Shown piece after piece: positions 1-10,053 of a stretch of DNA of 63,112 nucleotides; positions within the stretch are counted from its first letter, which is position 1; every line of letters starts with the position of its first letter. Origin of the DNA: Aeromonas salmonicida subsp. salmonicida. GTDB lineage: Bacteria > Pseudomonadota > Gammaproteobacteria > Enterobacterales > Aeromonadaceae. Location: NCBI RefSeq assembly GCF_001643305.1, contig NZ_LSGW01000055.1, positions 1-63,112 of the forward strand. Direction: 5' to 3'. Below the pieces are notes generated by a model. It was not told where the DNA came from. It saw only the letters and a list, made by a program, of their open reading frames with translations, and searched no databases. The position numbers and the translations under genes are program-made.

Positions 1-98
1 AATGAGATCGCACAAACTGGACTGAGTTCCCTTCCTCCGGTGAGCTACTATTCGGAACAGCTATTTAGGGCGACCTCTCATGAACGGAAACGTGCGCC

Positions 99-3000
99 AT
101 GTTGCAACGCCTGCTCTCTCTGCTGCTGCTCTCCCTCTCTCTCTTTCCCGTGCTCGTCCAGGCCGATGACGCCATCACCCAGGTAGAGGAGTTGCTGCAG
201 AGCGTCCCCAAGACGGACACCCCGGAAAACCAGAAATTGCGGGAGAGTTATCAACAGGCGCTGCAGTTTGCCCGGGAAGCCCAGCGCTATCGTGAGCAGG
301 GCAAGGCTTATCAGCAGATCCTGATTGATTACCCCAAGGAGTCGGCCCGCCTCAAGGAGAGCCTGCACAACTACCAGCCCCAGTCCCGCCCGTCCCTCTC
401 CTCCCTGAAGGAGGAGGCGCTGCGCCAGGCCATCGGCCTGAGCAGCAACCGTCAACTCAACCTGCGCAAGGAGCGTCAGGCGGTGATGGACAGCCTCAAC
501 CAGTTGGAGAGCACGGGCCAGGAGTACCACCTGAGGGTCGACGAGCTGCGCAAGCAGTTGCAGCAGACCCGTACCCTGCTCGACCGGCTCAGCTTCAGCA
601 GCGAGTCGGATCGCCAGCAGGATGCCCAGCGGCTGGCCACCCGCCTCAAGGAGCAGAGTCTCGCCGACCGGATCCAGATGCTGGAGCTGGAGCAGCTCTC
701 CGCCCAGCAGCGCAACGATCTCGGCAAGCTGAAGTTGCAGGAGCTCAATCTGGCCATCACGGATGAAGACGAGTGGCAAGCCAGCCTGCTCAACCAGCAG
801 AACCAGCTGCGTCGCGACAAGACGGAGCAGGCGCTGGCCGAAAGCGAGCGGCTGCGCAAACAACTCACCTCCGACATGCCGCTGCTGCTGGAGCAGCAGA
901 ACCAGGCGCTCTCCATCCAGCTCGGCGCGTTGGAGGATCAGATAGAGCGGGTACAGGACGATCAAAGGGCTATCGACAAGAACCTGTCGGCCCTGAACGA
1001 TCTGGTCAATTCGGTGCGGGAGCAATTGGAATGGCTGCAGATCAGCAACGCCTACGGCGAGAATCTGCGCAGCAAGCTCTCCGACCTGCCCGCCTACTTC
1101 CCGCTCGACAAGCTGGAGTCCGCCATCGTCAACGCCCGCATGGCCAAATACCAGTACGAAACCGAACAGGATGCCCTCAAGGATCCGCGCCAGATGCGCG
1201 AGCAGCTGATGGCCACCGACGAGGTGGCGCTCGATCGCTCCCAGCAGGCGGTGCTCGACAATCTGCTTAAAGCCAGACGGCAACTGTTGACCCGCCTCAA
1301 CGACGCGTCCGACAGCCTGATCCAGGAACAGACCCGCCTCAAGCTGCTCTACAGCCGCCAGAACAGCAAGATCGACGAGATCCGCGACCTCAGCGCCAGC
1401 CACCTGTTCTGGATGCCGGATGTGCGTCCGCTCACCCCGACCGTGCTGCTCGGCATTCCGGCGGCCCTAGGCCTTGCCTTCAACCCGACCAACTGGCTGC
1501 AACTGCCGCAAGCCATCGCCGAGAACAATCCCATCACCCTCACTCTGGCCGGTATTGGCATACTGGTGCTGGCCTGGTGCTGGTTCAAGCTCGCCCGTCA
1601 CCTGACGCATTACAGTCAGCACATAGCACCGCGCATCGGCAAGGTGACCCAGGACAAGTTCAGCCTCACCAGCCGCCTGCTGGTGCGCTCTTTGCTTGCC
1701 TCCCTGCCCCTGCCCGCCATGGTGCTGATGGTGCATGGTCTGCTCGACGGCGCCTGGCAATACCCGTTCGCTGTGGCGGTCGCCCGGGGCCTGAGTGAAA
1801 TCTGGTTCCTGCTGCTGGCACTCTTGATGGCGCGCCACCTGACGCTGGAAAAAGGGATACTGATCCTGCATTTTCGCTGGCAGAAAGAGTGGGTACAGAA
1901 GGTGTGGAGCCAGTTTCGCACTCTGCTGCTGGTGATCATCCCCAGCTTCTTCGTGCAGGGCATGGCCAACAGCTATCAGGAACACGCTTTCTATGACTCC
2001 CTCGGCAGGATGGCGTTCATCGTTGGCGCCCTCTGGTTGCTGCTCTTCTTTGCCCGCCTCAACCGGGAGCGACTGCCGCTGACCTGGGGTCAGGCCGACA
2101 TGAGCAAGCCCCACCTGCTGCACCACTTCATCTGGAACAGCCTGATGCTGGCCCCCCTGCTGGCGGTGATCGGCTCCCTGCTCGGCTACTTCTACACGTC
2201 CCGCATCCTGCTGCGCCAGCTGGAGCTCAGCCTGCTGATGGGGCTCGGCTGCCTGCTCATCTACTATCTGGCCCATCGCTGGATGCTGATCCAGCGCCGC
2301 CGCCTCGCCTTCGATCGGGCCAAGAGCAAACGGGCCGAGATACTGGCCCAACGCGGCCGGGAAGAGGGCCATGATGAACTCAGCTCCGAGATACCGGATG
2401 TAGTGGAAGATACCGAGCTGGATTTGGACACCATCAGCGCCCAGTCGCTGGGACTGGTGCGTACCCTGCTGATGCTGGGATTCACCATGCTGGTGGTGGT
2501 GCAGTGGTCCGAGCTCAACTCGGCGTTCAGTTTCCTGCGCAGCATCGAAGTGTGGCAGGTCACCAGCAAGATTGGCGGCATAGAGCAGCTCTCCCCCATC
2601 ACACTGCAGGATCTGATGCTGACGGCATTCACCTTCATACTGACGGTGGTCACTGCCCGCAATCTGCCGGGCCTGATGGAGCTGACCCTGCTCCAGCACC
2701 TGAGCCTGTCCCCGGGCACAGGGTTTGCCATCACCACTGTCACCAAGTACATAGTGCTGGTAGTGGGGGCGCTCAGCGGCTTCTCCATTCTTGGTATCGA
2801 CTGGTCCAAGGCGCAGTGGATGGTGGCAGCCCTCTCGGTCGGCCTGGGTTTCGGCCTGCAGGAGATCTTCGCCAACTTCGTCTCCGGCCTCATCATACTG
2901 TTCGAGAAGCCGATCCGGCTCGGCGACACTGTCACCATCCGCGAGCTGACCGGCACAGTGACCAAGATCAAAACCCGCGCCACCACCATAGTGGACTGGG

Positions 3001-3374
3001 ATCGCAAGGAGATCATTGTTCCCAACAAGGCCTTCATCACGGAGCAATTCATCAACTGGTCTCTGTCGGACGCCATCACCCGGGTTCGCTTGCGTATCCG
3101 CATCGGCCTGACTCAGGATCCCAAACGGATACAGACGATTCTGGAAGATTCGATCAAGGCCTCCACTCTGGTGCTGGAGACCCCCTCCCCCGAGGTGTTC
3201 CTGATCGAATTCACCGATTCGGCGCTGATCTACGAAATGCGGCTCTATGTGAACAGCATGGATCACCGCATGCCCATCACCCACGAAGTACACTCGCTGG
3301 TGCTGGAGAAACTGCAGCAACAAGGTCTGGGGCTGCCGCACCAGCAGATCGATATTCGACTGAGCCGCGCCTGA
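99..3374 (+). CDS. mscM: MscM-type mechanosensitive channel (MscS superfamily, large)
   Basis: Protein of 1091 aa, close to the 1107 aa of E. coli MscM (YjeP), an inner-membrane channel that opens on hypo-osmotic shock. It begins with a signal peptide (about residues 1-22, ending VQA|DD). A long periplasmic alpha-helical, Gln/Leu/Arg-rich domain follows to about residue 450, then about eleven membrane segments. The MscS pore/beta domain lies near 900-1000: GLGFGLQEIFANFVSG, then the FEKPIRLGDTVTI stretch. The cytoplasmic signature WMLIQRRRLAFDRAK matches MscM rather than MscK. ATG is at 99, just after the signal-peptide-compatible start. In E. coli the gene follows psd; the 98 bases upstream hold no complete gene. 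Family is certain; MscM over MscK is from remembered sequence similarity. Confidence 0.9.
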   Translation: MLQRLLSLLLLSLSLFPVLVQADDAITQVEELLQSVPKTDTPENQKLRESYQQALQFAREAQRYREQGKAYQQILIDYPKESARLKESLHNYQPQSRPSLSSLKEEALRQAIGLSSNRQLNLRKERQAVMDSLNQLESTGQEYHLRVDELRKQLQQTRTLLDRLSFSSESDRQQDAQRLATRLKEQSLADRIQMLELEQLSAQQRNDLGKLKLQELNLAITDEDEWQASLLNQQNQLRRDKTEQALAESERLRKQLTSDMPLLLEQQNQALSIQLGALEDQIERVQDDQRAIDKNLSALNDLVNSVREQLEWLQISNAYGENLRSKLSDLPAYFPLDKLESAIVNARMAKYQYETEQDALKDPRQMREQLMATDEVALDRSQQAVLDNLLKARRQLLTRLNDASDSLIQEQTRLKLLYSRQNSKIDEIRDLSASHLFWMPDVRPLTPTVLLGIPAALGLAFNPTNWLQLPQAIAENNPITLTLAGIGILVLAWCWFKLARHLTHYSQHIAPRIGKVTQDKFSLTSRLLVRSLLASLPLPAMVLMVHGLLDGAWQYPFAVAVARGLSEIWFLLLALLMARHLTLEKGILILHFRWQKEWVQKVWSQFRTLLLVIIPSFFVQGMANSYQEHAFYDSLGRMAFIVGALWLLLFFARLNRERLPLTWGQADMSKPHLLHHFIWNSLMLAPLLAVIGSLLGYFYTSRILLRQLELSLLMGLGCLLIYYLAHRWMLIQRRRLAFDRAKSKRAEILAQRGREEGHDELSSEIPDVVEDTELDLDTISAQSLGLVRTLLMLGFTMLVVVQWSELNSAFSFLRSIEVWQVTSKIGGIEQLSPITLQDLMLTAFTFILTVVTARNLPGLMELTLLQHLSLSPGTGFAITTVTKYIVLVVGALSGFSILGIDWSKAQWMVAALSVGLGFGLQEIFANFVSGLIILFEKPIRLGDTVTIRELTGTVTKIKTRATTIVDWDRKEIIVPNKAFITEQFINWSLSDAITRVRLRIRIGLTQDPKRIQTILEDSIKASTLVLETPSPEVFLIEFTDSALIYEMRLYVNSMDHRMPITHEVHSLVLEKLQQQGLGLPHQQIDIRLSRA

Positions 3375-3397
3375 CCGGGACATAAAGGAGTTATATG

Positions 3398-4123
3398 ATG
3401 CAGATCATCGCCCATCGCGGGGCCAGTGGCCTGGCGCCGGAAAATACCCTCAAGGCCATCAGGCTGGCGCTGGAATTGGGGGCTGAAGCCATCGAAATAG
3501 ACGTGCAGCAGGCCGATGGCGAGCTGTGGGTATTCCATGACCGGCGGCTCGAGCGCTGTACTGATGGAAGTGGCGTGCTGATAGCCCAATCTTGCGCCTA
3601 TCTGGCCAGTCTGGATGCCGGTCAAGGGGAGTCGATCCCTACCTTGTGGCAGGTAATGGAAGCTATCGCTGGCAAGGCCGAGCTGCATATCGAGCTGAAA
3701 GGGGCGCACACTGCCAGCGAGGTGGCCTTGCTGACCCGGCGCGCCGAAGCCGAGCTGGGTTTCACACCGGCTCAGTGGGTCGTCTCCTCCTTCCACCACC
3801 CGGAACTGGCCCGTTTCGCCGCCTTGCGACCCGAGATCCGGCTTGGGGCACTGACCGCTACCCTACCATTCACCCTGGCGAGCTTCGCTGCCGAGCTCGG
3901 CGCCTGGTCACTCAACTGTGATGTGGACTTCGTCGATGAGGCGCTGGTGCAGGATGCCCACAACCGCGGGTTGAAAGTGCTGGTCTATACGGTCGATCAT
4001 GGGGACGATCTGACCGCACTGGCGGCCATGGGGGTTGACGGCATATTTACCAACCGGCCGGATCGCTTCCTTCCCCCAAAACAAGGGGACTCATTACTTC
4101 GGCAGGAGATCCCTAAGCGCTGA
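3398..4123 (+). CDS. ugpQ: glycerophosphodiester phosphodiesterase
   Basis: About 241 aa, cytoplasmic GDPD-family TIM barrel that hydrolyses glycerophosphodiesters to glycerol-3-phosphate and an alcohol. Visible motifs are AHRGASGLAPENT at the N-terminus (catalytic His and Arg), IEIDVQ plus VFHDRRLERCTDG (Glu/Asp metal ligands and second catalytic His), and HIELKG in the middle. AGGAG at 3386-3390 precedes two consecutive ATGs (3395 and 3398); the second has the better 7-base spacing. The gene lies 20 bases downstream of mscM and is probably co-transcribed with it. E. coli UgpQ is 247 aa, so it is full length. No signal peptide, so a cytosolic UgpQ type rather than periplasmic GlpQ. Confidence 0.88.
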   Translation: MQIIAHRGASGLAPENTLKAIRLALELGAEAIEIDVQQADGELWVFHDRRLERCTDGSGVLIAQSCAYLASLDAGQGESIPTLWQVMEAIAGKAELHIELKGAHTASEVALLTRRAEAELGFTPAQWVVSSFHHPELARFAALRPEIRLGALTATLPFTLASFAAELGAWSLNCDVDFVDEALVQDAHNRGLKVLVYTVDHGDDLTALAAMGVDGIFTNRPDRFLPPKQGDSLLRQEIPKR

Positions 4124-4154
4124 TTTAGGCTATAAATTTAAGTGCGCACCGGGA

Positions 4155-4181
4155 TACAAAAAGTTCAACTTTGGCCGATAA
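4155..4181 (+). promoter_or_regulatory. sigma-28 (FliA) type promoter of the chemoreceptor gene
   Basis: A perfect GCCGATAA -10 element at 4174-4181 is preceded, 15 bases upstream, by TACA at 4155-4158 followed by an A-rich run (consensus TAAA-N15-GCCGATAA). The start codon of the receptor is 60 bases downstream. Sigma-28 control of chemoreceptor genes is established in enterics and vibrios, so this fits flagellar class III expression. Confidence 0.7.
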
Positions 4182-4240
4182 GAGTTGGCTCATAACAATA
4201 ACACCTCACATCGCAGACTGACGCTCACAAGGATGTACAC

Positions 4241-6106
4241 ATGAACTTATCCATCAAGAACAAACTTGTCCTCGCCATCGGGGTCATTATCCTGGTCATC
4301 ACAGGCCTGCAAGTCTGGTACAACACCTCCCAACTGCGCAGCGAAACCCAGCGGCTGGTATGGAATATCATTGACGAAAGCTCGGTGGCCAACGTCAAGG
4401 GGATTTCTCGCTGGCTCGATGCCAGGATCAACATGGTCACCTCCACCAAGGAGGCCTTCGCCAAAGAAGATGAGCCGATCAGCCACCTGGCTCAATCCAT
4501 GAACGCGGGTGGCTTCGACCTGGTTTATGCCGGTACCACTGATGGGCGCATGATCCAGAGTAAACCGACCGACTTGCCGGCAGGTTACGATCCCCGCCAA
4601 CGCCCCTGGTACAAGGATGCAATGGCTGCGGGCAAACTGGCCATCACCTCACCCTATGCAGACGTCACCACTGGCCAGTTGATCGTGACCATTGCCGAGC
4701 CTTTCCAGCGTGGCAATACCCAGGGGGTCATCGCCGGAGACCTATCCATCAGCTCGCTGGTTTCTGACATTCTGGCGGTCACCACCGAAGGCACCTACGC
4801 CATTCTGGTAGACAGCAATGGCACCATCATCGCCCACCCCGATGCCTCCTTGAGTCTGAAGCCCGCCACCAGTCTGGCACCTGAGTTGACAGCGGCTTAC
4901 ATCAACCAGGTGGCTCACGATGGCATGATCAATGAGCTGGTGATCAGCGGCAAGAAAGAGGTCTTTGACTTCAACGCGATCCCGAATACCAACTGGTATT
5001 ACGGCATGATGGTGGACGAAGCCGTGGCCTATCAGTCCGTCTCCCGCATGGTCACCTCCGCCCTGCTGCAAGGCTTGCTGACCATTCTCATCGTGGCCGG
5101 TTTCTCCTATGTGGCTATCAACGGTTCACTGGCTCCGCTGAAAACCCTGGGGGAGGCCATTGCCGACCTCTCCCGTGGCAACGGTGACCTGACCCGCCGC
5201 ATCAAGATTGAGCGAGAAGATGAGGTTGGTGCTGTAGCCAAGCACGTCAACACCTTCATCGAACGTATCCATGTGATGGTGCAGGATATTTCCAACTCCT
5301 CCGGCCAGTTGAACCATCAGGCCAAGTCCTCCCACAACATGGCGGAGAAAGCCAACCAGGGTCTGGCACGTCAGCAAAACGAGATCTCCCAGATCGCCAC
5401 GGCAGTGCACGAAATGTCAGCCACTGCGGTGGAAGTGGCCAACAACGCCGAGCAGACCGCCGATGCGGCCCGCAGCTCCTCCAGCAGTTGTGAGCATGGC
5501 AAGCAAGTCATCGCCCGCAACCAGCGTTCCATCACGGATCTCGCCACTCAGGTCAAACAGGCCTCCGGCATCATTCAGGAACTGGAGAAGAACGCCCAGG
5601 AGATCAACACCATCCTCTCTACCATCCAGGGGATCGCCGAGCAGACCAACCTGCTGGCGCTCAACGCCGCCATCGAGGCTGCACGGGCGGGTGAGCAGGG
5701 TCGTGTCGCCGACGAGGTGCGGGTGCTGTCACAACGTACTCACAGCTCTACCGTCGAGATCCGCAGCATGATTGAGACGCTGCAACGCAATACCCAGGGT
5801 GCTGTCAGCACCATGCACGAAGGCCAGTTGCTGGCCCAGAACAGCGTGGAAGATGCCAACGACGCTACGCAGGCACTGGAGCAAATCACCACCTCCATCA
5901 ACCAGATCTCCGACATGGCGACCCAGATATCCAGTGCCGCCGAGGAGCAGCGTGCCGTCACCGACGAGGTCAGTCGCAACATCCAGGCGGTCAAGGATGT
6001 CTCCGACGAGCTGGCAGTCGATGCCGACAGCTCACGCAACCTCTCTGAACAACTTAAAAATATTTCAGGTGAACTGAGCAATCAGGTCGGCATGTTCCGC
6101 ATCTGA
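4241..6106 (+). CDS. methyl-accepting chemotaxis protein, dCache type, with altered hairpin tip
   Basis: 621-aa transmembrane chemoreceptor. It has a short cytoplasmic N-terminus, a first membrane helix at about 8-28 and a periplasmic double-Cache sensor to about 270 (RPWYKDAM and the Y.D..TGQL.VT pattern typical of dCache). A second helix lies at about 275-298, then HAMP (to about 350) and the long coiled-coil signalling domain. The signalling tip at about residues 463-495 reads [22 protein letters not shown] and then VADEVR directly. The nearly invariant family sequence has GFAV between GR and VADEVR, so four residues are missing while the frame stays open. There is no C-terminal CheR-docking pentapeptide (ends GMFRI). 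A sigma-28 promoter precedes it and a terminator follows. Ligand unknown. Confidence 0.93.
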   Translation: MNLSIKNKLVLAIGVIILVITGLQVWYNTSQLRSETQRLVWNIIDESSVANVKGISRWLDARINMVTSTKEAFAKEDEPISHLAQSMNAGGFDLVYAGTTDGRMIQSKPTDLPAGYDPRQRPWYKDAMAAGKLAITSPYADVTTGQLIVTIAEPFQRGNTQGVIAGDLSISSLVSDILAVTTEGTYAILVDSNGTIIAHPDASLSLKPATSLAPELTAAYINQVAHDGMINELVISGKKEVFDFNAIPNTNWYYGMMVDEAVAYQSVSRMVTSALLQGLLTILIVAGFSYVAINGSLAPLKTLGEAIADLSRGNGDLTRRIKIEREDEVGAVAKHVNTFIERIHVMVQDISNSSGQLNHQAKSSHNMAEKANQGLARQQNEISQIATAVHEMSATAVEVANNAEQTADAARSSSSSCEHGKQVIARNQRSITDLATQVKQASGIIQELEKNAQEINTILSTIQGIAEQTNLLALNAAIEAARAGEQGRVADEVRVLSQRTHSSTVEIRSMIETLQRNTQGAVSTMHEGQLLAQNSVEDANDATQALEQITTSINQISDMATQISSAAEEQRAVTDEVSRNIQAVKDVSDELAVDADSSRNLSEQLKNISGELSNQVGMFRI

Positions 6107-6120
6107 TCAGCACAAACCAA

Positions 6121-6145
6121 AGGGGCCATGCAGGCCCCTTTTTTT
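6121..6145 (+). terminator. rho-independent terminator after the chemoreceptor gene
   Basis: AGGGGCC (6121-6127) pairs with GGCCCCT (6133-6139) across a 5-base loop, followed by seven T. It lies 15 bases after the stop codon. Confidence 0.9.
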
Positions 6146-6547
6146 ATGAAAAAATGCTTTTGTTTCAATAGTTATTACCACATGAATCGTCTGGACTATG
6201 AGGAAATAAATGCTCATCCGGTACAGTTCCCCGTCATGAAACAACAAATCCCACTCCGCATTTGGATTAGTTTTTTTAACTTAAATAACCCAACACGAAT
6301 CAGTGAATAATTCTTATTAAATATTTTTGATAAAAAACTTAAAAACTTTATGGGCAATACCTAAAAAGAGAGGTGTTTCTCATTTTTTTGAAAGAAAACT
6401 ACGTATAATCCTGAGCTTAAAATAACCATAGCAATGACAGCGGCTGACACCGATAACTGAAGGATGGCGATAATTACGGCGTTTTCATCCAAGGAATGGG
6501 GTGATTTTAATAAAACTCACCATTGCCAAGCACTAAAACAAACCAGT
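6146..6547. other. A+T-rich intergenic region upstream of frdA
   Basis: About 400 bases with no convincing gene. The only sizeable reading frame (60 codons near 6128-6310) starts inside the terminator and has no ribosome binding site. A consensus -10 TATAAT is at 6404-6409, with only weak -35 matches about 17 bases upstream. It could give a long frd leader or a small RNA starting near 6416. A short AGAGA/TCTC hairpin followed by T's at about 6367-6388 could be a weak terminator. Confidence 0.4.
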
Positions 6548-6561
6548 TTGACTTGCATCAA
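6548..6561 (+). promoter_or_regulatory. FNR-like site upstream of frdABCD
   Basis: TTGACTTGCATCAA matches the FNR consensus TTGAT-N4-ATCAA at nine of ten defined positions. A CAAAAT hexamer at 6583-6588 could serve as the -10. The inferred start near 6595 would put the site centre at about -41, the classic FNR class II position. Anaerobic activation of frd by FNR is established in E. coli. Confidence 0.6.
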
Positions 6562-6622
6562 GCCTGAATTTTTTTAATAGAGCAAAATCGTGCCCAGCAA
6601 ATCTATCCCTAAGGAGGCAGAT

Positions 6623-8407
6623 GTGGATATTATCAAGACCGATGTCGCCATCATCGGTGCCGGTGGTGGTGGCCTGCGTGCCGCAATCGCCATAGCAGAA
6701 GCCCACCCGGAGCTGGAGATCGCCCTGATCTCCAAGGTCTACCCGATGCGCAGCCACACAGTGGCCGCAGAGGGCGGTGCCGCCGGTGTTGTCCGTGATG
6801 ATGACTCCCTCGAAAACCACTTCAACGACACCGTATCCGGTGGCGACTGGTTGTGTGAGCAAGACGTGGTCGACTACTTCGTCAACAATGCCACCAAAGA
6901 GATGGTTCAACTTGAGCACTGGGGTTGCCCCTGGAGCCGCAAGCCGGACGGCAAAGCCAACGTACGTCGATTCGGCGGGATGAAGATCCCCCGCACCTGG
7001 TTCGCGGCTGACAAATCCGGTTTCCACATTCTGCACACCCTGTTCCAGACCTCCATCAAGTATCCGACCATCAAGCGCTTCGATGAGCACTTCTGCATGG
7101 ACTTGATCGTGGAAGATGGCCGCGTGCAGGGCGTCCTGACCTTCGATATCCAGAACGGCATCTCCCGCTTCATCCAGGCCAAGTCGGTCATTCTGGCTAC
7201 AGGTGGCGCCGGTCGTGTTTACCGCTACAACACCAACGGTGGCATAGTCACCGGTGACGGCATGGCCCTGGCCTACCGCCATGGTGTGCCATTGCGCGAT
7301 ATGGAGTTCGTTCAATATCACCCGACCGGCCTGCCGGGCACCGGCATACTGATGACCGAAGGTTGTCGCGGTGAAGGTGGCATTCTGGTCAACAAGGATG
7401 GCTACCGCTATCTGCAAGACTATGGTCTGGGCCCGGAAACCCCGGTCGGCCAGCCGAAGAACAAGCACATGGAGCTGGGTCCCCGTGACCGTCTCTCCCA
7501 GGCATTCTGGCAAGAGCAGCAGAAAGGCCGCGTGATCCAGGGCCCGATGGGCGACGTGGTTCACCTCGACCTGCGCCACCTCGGCGAGAAGTATCTGAAA
7601 GAGCGTTTGCCCTTCATCTGCGAGCTGGCCAAGGCCTACGTGGGTGTGGATCCGGTCAAGGAGCCGATCCCGGTACGTCCGACTGCCCACTACACCATGG
7701 GTGGTATCGAGACCAACGGTCAGTGCGCTACCCGCATGCCGGGTCTGTACGCCCTGGGCGAGTGCGCCTCCGTCGGTCTGCACGGCGCCAACCGCCTGGG
7801 TTCCAACTCCCTGTCCGAGATAGTGGTGTTCGGCAAGGTAGCGGGTGAGCACGCTGGCGAATTCGCCAAGACCCAAGCCCACGGCAACACGCAAGCGCTG
7901 GCCGCCAAGGCCGAGCAACTGATCAAGCAGCACCTCTCGCTGATGGACATAGACGGTACCGAAAACCCGGCCGATATCCGCAACGAATTGGGCATGTCCA
8001 TGGAAGCCGGTGTCGGTATCTACCGTACCGAAGAGCTGATGCAAGGCACCATCGACAAGATCAACGAGCTGAAGGCACGCTACAAAAAGGTCAAGATCAA
8101 CGACAAGTCCTCTGTCTTCAACACGGATCTGCTGTACGCCATCGAACTGGGCTACATGCTGGACGTGGCCGAAGCTATGGCGCACTCCGCTCTCAACCGG
8201 AAAGAGTCCCGCGGTTCTCACCAGCGTCTGGACGGTTACGAAGAGCGTGATGACGTGAACTTCCTCAAGCACACCCTCTCCTTCTACAACCAGGAAGGCG
8301 CCCCGACCATCGATTACTCCGATGTGAAGATCACTAAATCCCAACCGGCCAAGCGTGTGTACGGTTCCGAGGGTGAGAAACAAGACGAGGCTAAGAAGAA
8401 TGGCTGA
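6623..8407 (+). CDS. frdA: fumarate reductase flavoprotein subunit
   Basis: 594 aa with the GTG at 6623 as start. AAGGAGG (6611-6617) sits five bases upstream and the N-terminus then aligns with E. coli FrdA; a GTG at 6590 would add 11 unrelated residues. FrdA carries covalently bound FAD and reduces fumarate to succinate during anaerobic respiration. Visible features are the dinucleotide fold [14 protein letters not shown], the flavinylation site [10 protein letters not shown] (His), the active-site stretch [11 protein letters not shown], and the FAD-binding [11 protein letters not shown]. It overlaps frdB by 8 bases and heads the frdABCD operon. Confidence 0.97.
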   Translation: MDIIKTDVAIIGAGGGGLRAAIAIAEAHPELEIALISKVYPMRSHTVAAEGGAAGVVRDDDSLENHFNDTVSGGDWLCEQDVVDYFVNNATKEMVQLEHWGCPWSRKPDGKANVRRFGGMKIPRTWFAADKSGFHILHTLFQTSIKYPTIKRFDEHFCMDLIVEDGRVQGVLTFDIQNGISRFIQAKSVILATGGAGRVYRYNTNGGIVTGDGMALAYRHGVPLRDMEFVQYHPTGLPGTGILMTEGCRGEGGILVNKDGYRYLQDYGLGPETPVGQPKNKHMELGPRDRLSQAFWQEQQKGRVIQGPMGDVVHLDLRHLGEKYLKERLPFICELAKAYVGVDPVKEPIPVRPTAHYTMGGIETNGQCATRMPGLYALGECASVGLHGANRLGSNSLSEIVVFGKVAGEHAGEFAKTQAHGNTQALAAKAEQLIKQHLSLMDIDGTENPADIRNELGMSMEAGVGIYRTEELMQGTIDKINELKARYKKVKINDKSSVFNTDLLYAIELGYMLDVAEAMAHSALNRKESRGSHQRLDGYEERDDVNFLKHTLSFYNQEGAPTIDYSDVKITKSQPAKRVYGSEGEKQDEAKKNG

Positions 8408-9134
8408 GATGATCGAAATTGAAATCCTGCGTTATCGCCCTGAGCAGGACAACGAGCCCTGGATGCAGACCTTTCAGGTGCCTTACCTGAAAGAGATGTC
8501 CCTGCTGGATGCACTGCAATACATCAAGGATCAGCTCGACTCCACCCTGAGCTTCCGCTGGTCCTGCCGGATGGCGATCTGCGGCTCCTGCGGCATGATG
8601 GTCAACGGTATTCCCAAGCTGGGTTGCAAGACTTTCCTGCGCGATTATCTGCCGGGCAAGATGAAAATCGAGCCGCTCAACAACTTCCCGATCGAGCGCG
8701 ATCTGGTGGTCGACATGTCCGATTTCATCGAGAAGCTGGAGAGCATCAAGCCCTACATCATCCCGAGCGAACCGCGCAGCCTGTGTGATGGCGAGTACAC
8801 CCAGACCCCGGCTGACATGGCGAAATATCACCAGTTCTCCATGTGCATCAACTGTGGTCTGTGCTACGCGGCCTGCCCGCAGTATGGCATCAACAAGAAG
8901 TTCACCGGTCCGGCGGCACTGGCACTGGCCTATCGCTACAACGCCGACAACCGTGACAGCGCGTCCAAAGAGCGGATGAAGATCATCAGCCAGGACGAAG
9001 GCGTCTGGGGTTGTACTTTCGTGGGTTATTGCTCCGATGTCTGCCCCAAGGGCGTGGATCCGGCTGCAGCCATTCAGCTTGGCAAGGTCGAGAGTGCCAA
9101 GGACTACATGATCGCCATGTTCAAGCCAGATTGA
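8400..9134 (+). CDS. frdB: fumarate reductase iron-sulfur subunit
   Basis: 244 aa, the same length as E. coli FrdB. It carries electrons from the quinol site in FrdCD to FrdA. All three cluster motifs are present: plant-type 2Fe-2S cysteines in [16 protein letters not shown] with a later GCKTF, the 4Fe-4S motif [12 protein letters not shown], and the 3Fe-4S motif [14 protein letters not shown]. The ATG at 8400 lies inside the end of frdA and gives [12 protein letters not shown], matching E. coli MAEMKNLKIEV. Peripheral membrane protein on the cytoplasmic face. Confidence 0.97.
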   Translation: MAEMIEIEILRYRPEQDNEPWMQTFQVPYLKEMSLLDALQYIKDQLDSTLSFRWSCRMAICGSCGMMVNGIPKLGCKTFLRDYLPGKMKIEPLNNFPIERDLVVDMSDFIEKLESIKPYIIPSEPRSLCDGEYTQTPADMAKYHQFSMCINCGLCYAACPQYGINKKFTGPAALALAYRYNADNRDSASKERMKIISQDEGVWGCTFVGYCSDVCPKGVDPAAAIQLGKVESAKDYMIAMFKPD

Positions 9135-9150
9135 GATCAGGAATGAGACC

Positions 9151-9549
9151 ATGAACAACACCAATAGCAAACGTAAGCCTTACGTCCGCGAAATGAAGAA
9201 AGACTGGTGGCTGAAGAATGCCTTCTACACCGGTTACATGATCCGCGAAGGCACCAGCATCTTCGTCTCCATCTATGCCGTCGTGCTGATGTGGGGTCTG
9301 CTGCGTCTGGTTCAGGGTCAGGAAGCGTTCAACGGCTGGCTGGAATCCCTGCAAAGCCCGATCGCCATCCTGTTCCACGTCATCGCGCTGGCGGCCTGCC
9401 TGTTCCATGCCAAGACCTGGTTCGCCCTGGCGCCCAAGGCCATGCGCATCTTCCGTGGTGAAGACCTGGTGCCGGAGAAGCCGATCGTTATCGCCCAGTA
9501 TGTGGCGCTGGCAGCGGTATCCCTGCTGATCCTGATCATCGTGGCTTGA
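9151..9549 (+). CDS. frdC: fumarate reductase membrane anchor subunit C
   Basis: 132 aa with three membrane helices (about 28-50, 68-88 and 108-130). Together with FrdD it anchors the FrdAB dimer and binds menaquinol. The N-terminus SKRKPYVREMKKDWWLKN is diagnostic of FrdC. It starts 16 bases after frdB and ends 11 bases before frdD. Confidence 0.95.
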   Translation: MNNTNSKRKPYVREMKKDWWLKNAFYTGYMIREGTSIFVSIYAVVLMWGLLRLVQGQEAFNGWLESLQSPIAILFHVIALAACLFHAKTWFALAPKAMRIFRGEDLVPEKPIVIAQYVALAAVSLLILIIVA

Positions 9550-9560
9550 GGAGAAAATTA

Positions 9561-9917
9561 ATGAGACGTTCTGACGAACCCATCTATTGGGGTCTGTTTG
9601 GTGCCGGTGGCATGGTGGTTGCCATGCTGCTGCCGGTGATTGTCCTCATCACAGGTCTGCTGGTGCCCATGGGCATCATGGACGTGGAGACCATGAGCTT
9701 TGATCGTGCCCACGCATTCGCCAGTTCCTGGTGGGGTGCCTGCATACTGCTGGTGATCATCGCCCTGCCGATCTGGCACGGCATGCACCGTATCTACCAC
9801 GGTCTGCATGATCTGGGGATCCACACCACCAAGCTGCACCACTATGTGTTCTATGGCTTCGCCTTCCTGGTGTCTGCCATTACCGTCGGTCTGCTGATGG
9901 TGCTGGTCCTCCAGTAA
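9561..9917 (+). CDS. frdD: fumarate reductase membrane anchor subunit D
   Basis: 118 aa (E. coli 119 aa) with three membrane helices. It opens with MRRSDEPIYWGLFGAGGM, matching the RSDEPVFWGLFGAGGM pattern of FrdD. The chosen ATG follows GAGGAG by about eight bases; the frame is open 15 bases further upstream, but that would overlap frdC without a ribosome binding site. Last gene of the operon, followed by a strong terminator. Confidence 0.95.
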   Translation: MRRSDEPIYWGLFGAGGMVVAMLLPVIVLITGLLVPMGIMDVETMSFDRAHAFASSWWGACILLVIIALPIWHGMHRIYHGLHDLGIHTTKLHHYVFYGFAFLVSAITVGLLMVLVLQ

Positions 9918-9939
9918 TCACAGCGTGACTGATTGACCA

Positions 9940-9964
9940 AACCGGGCCAAGTGCCCGGTTTTTT
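9940..9964 (+). terminator. rho-independent terminator of the frd operon
   Basis: AACCGGGC (9940-9947) pairs with GCCCGGTT (9953-9960) across a 5-base loop, followed by a run of T. Confidence 0.92.
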
Positions 9965-10053
9965 CATGATCGCCTTCGGTAGCTCACACCTTAGTCCGAT
10001 AGCCGGACTGCTCCCTTGATGGGACAAGGCACTCGGCCACTTTCAGCGTCCCT

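Noticed and set aside
1467..3383. Long antisense reading frame (638 codons) opposite mscM
   Set aside because: Typical shadow of a high-G+C gene: rich in Gln/His/Gly, no ribosome binding site, and the sense frame has full MscM homology. The same holds for long antisense frames opposite leuS, frdA and miaB.
6128..6310. 60-codon plus-strand frame after the chemoreceptor
   Set aside because: It starts inside a rho-independent terminator, has no ribosome binding site and no protein-like pattern.
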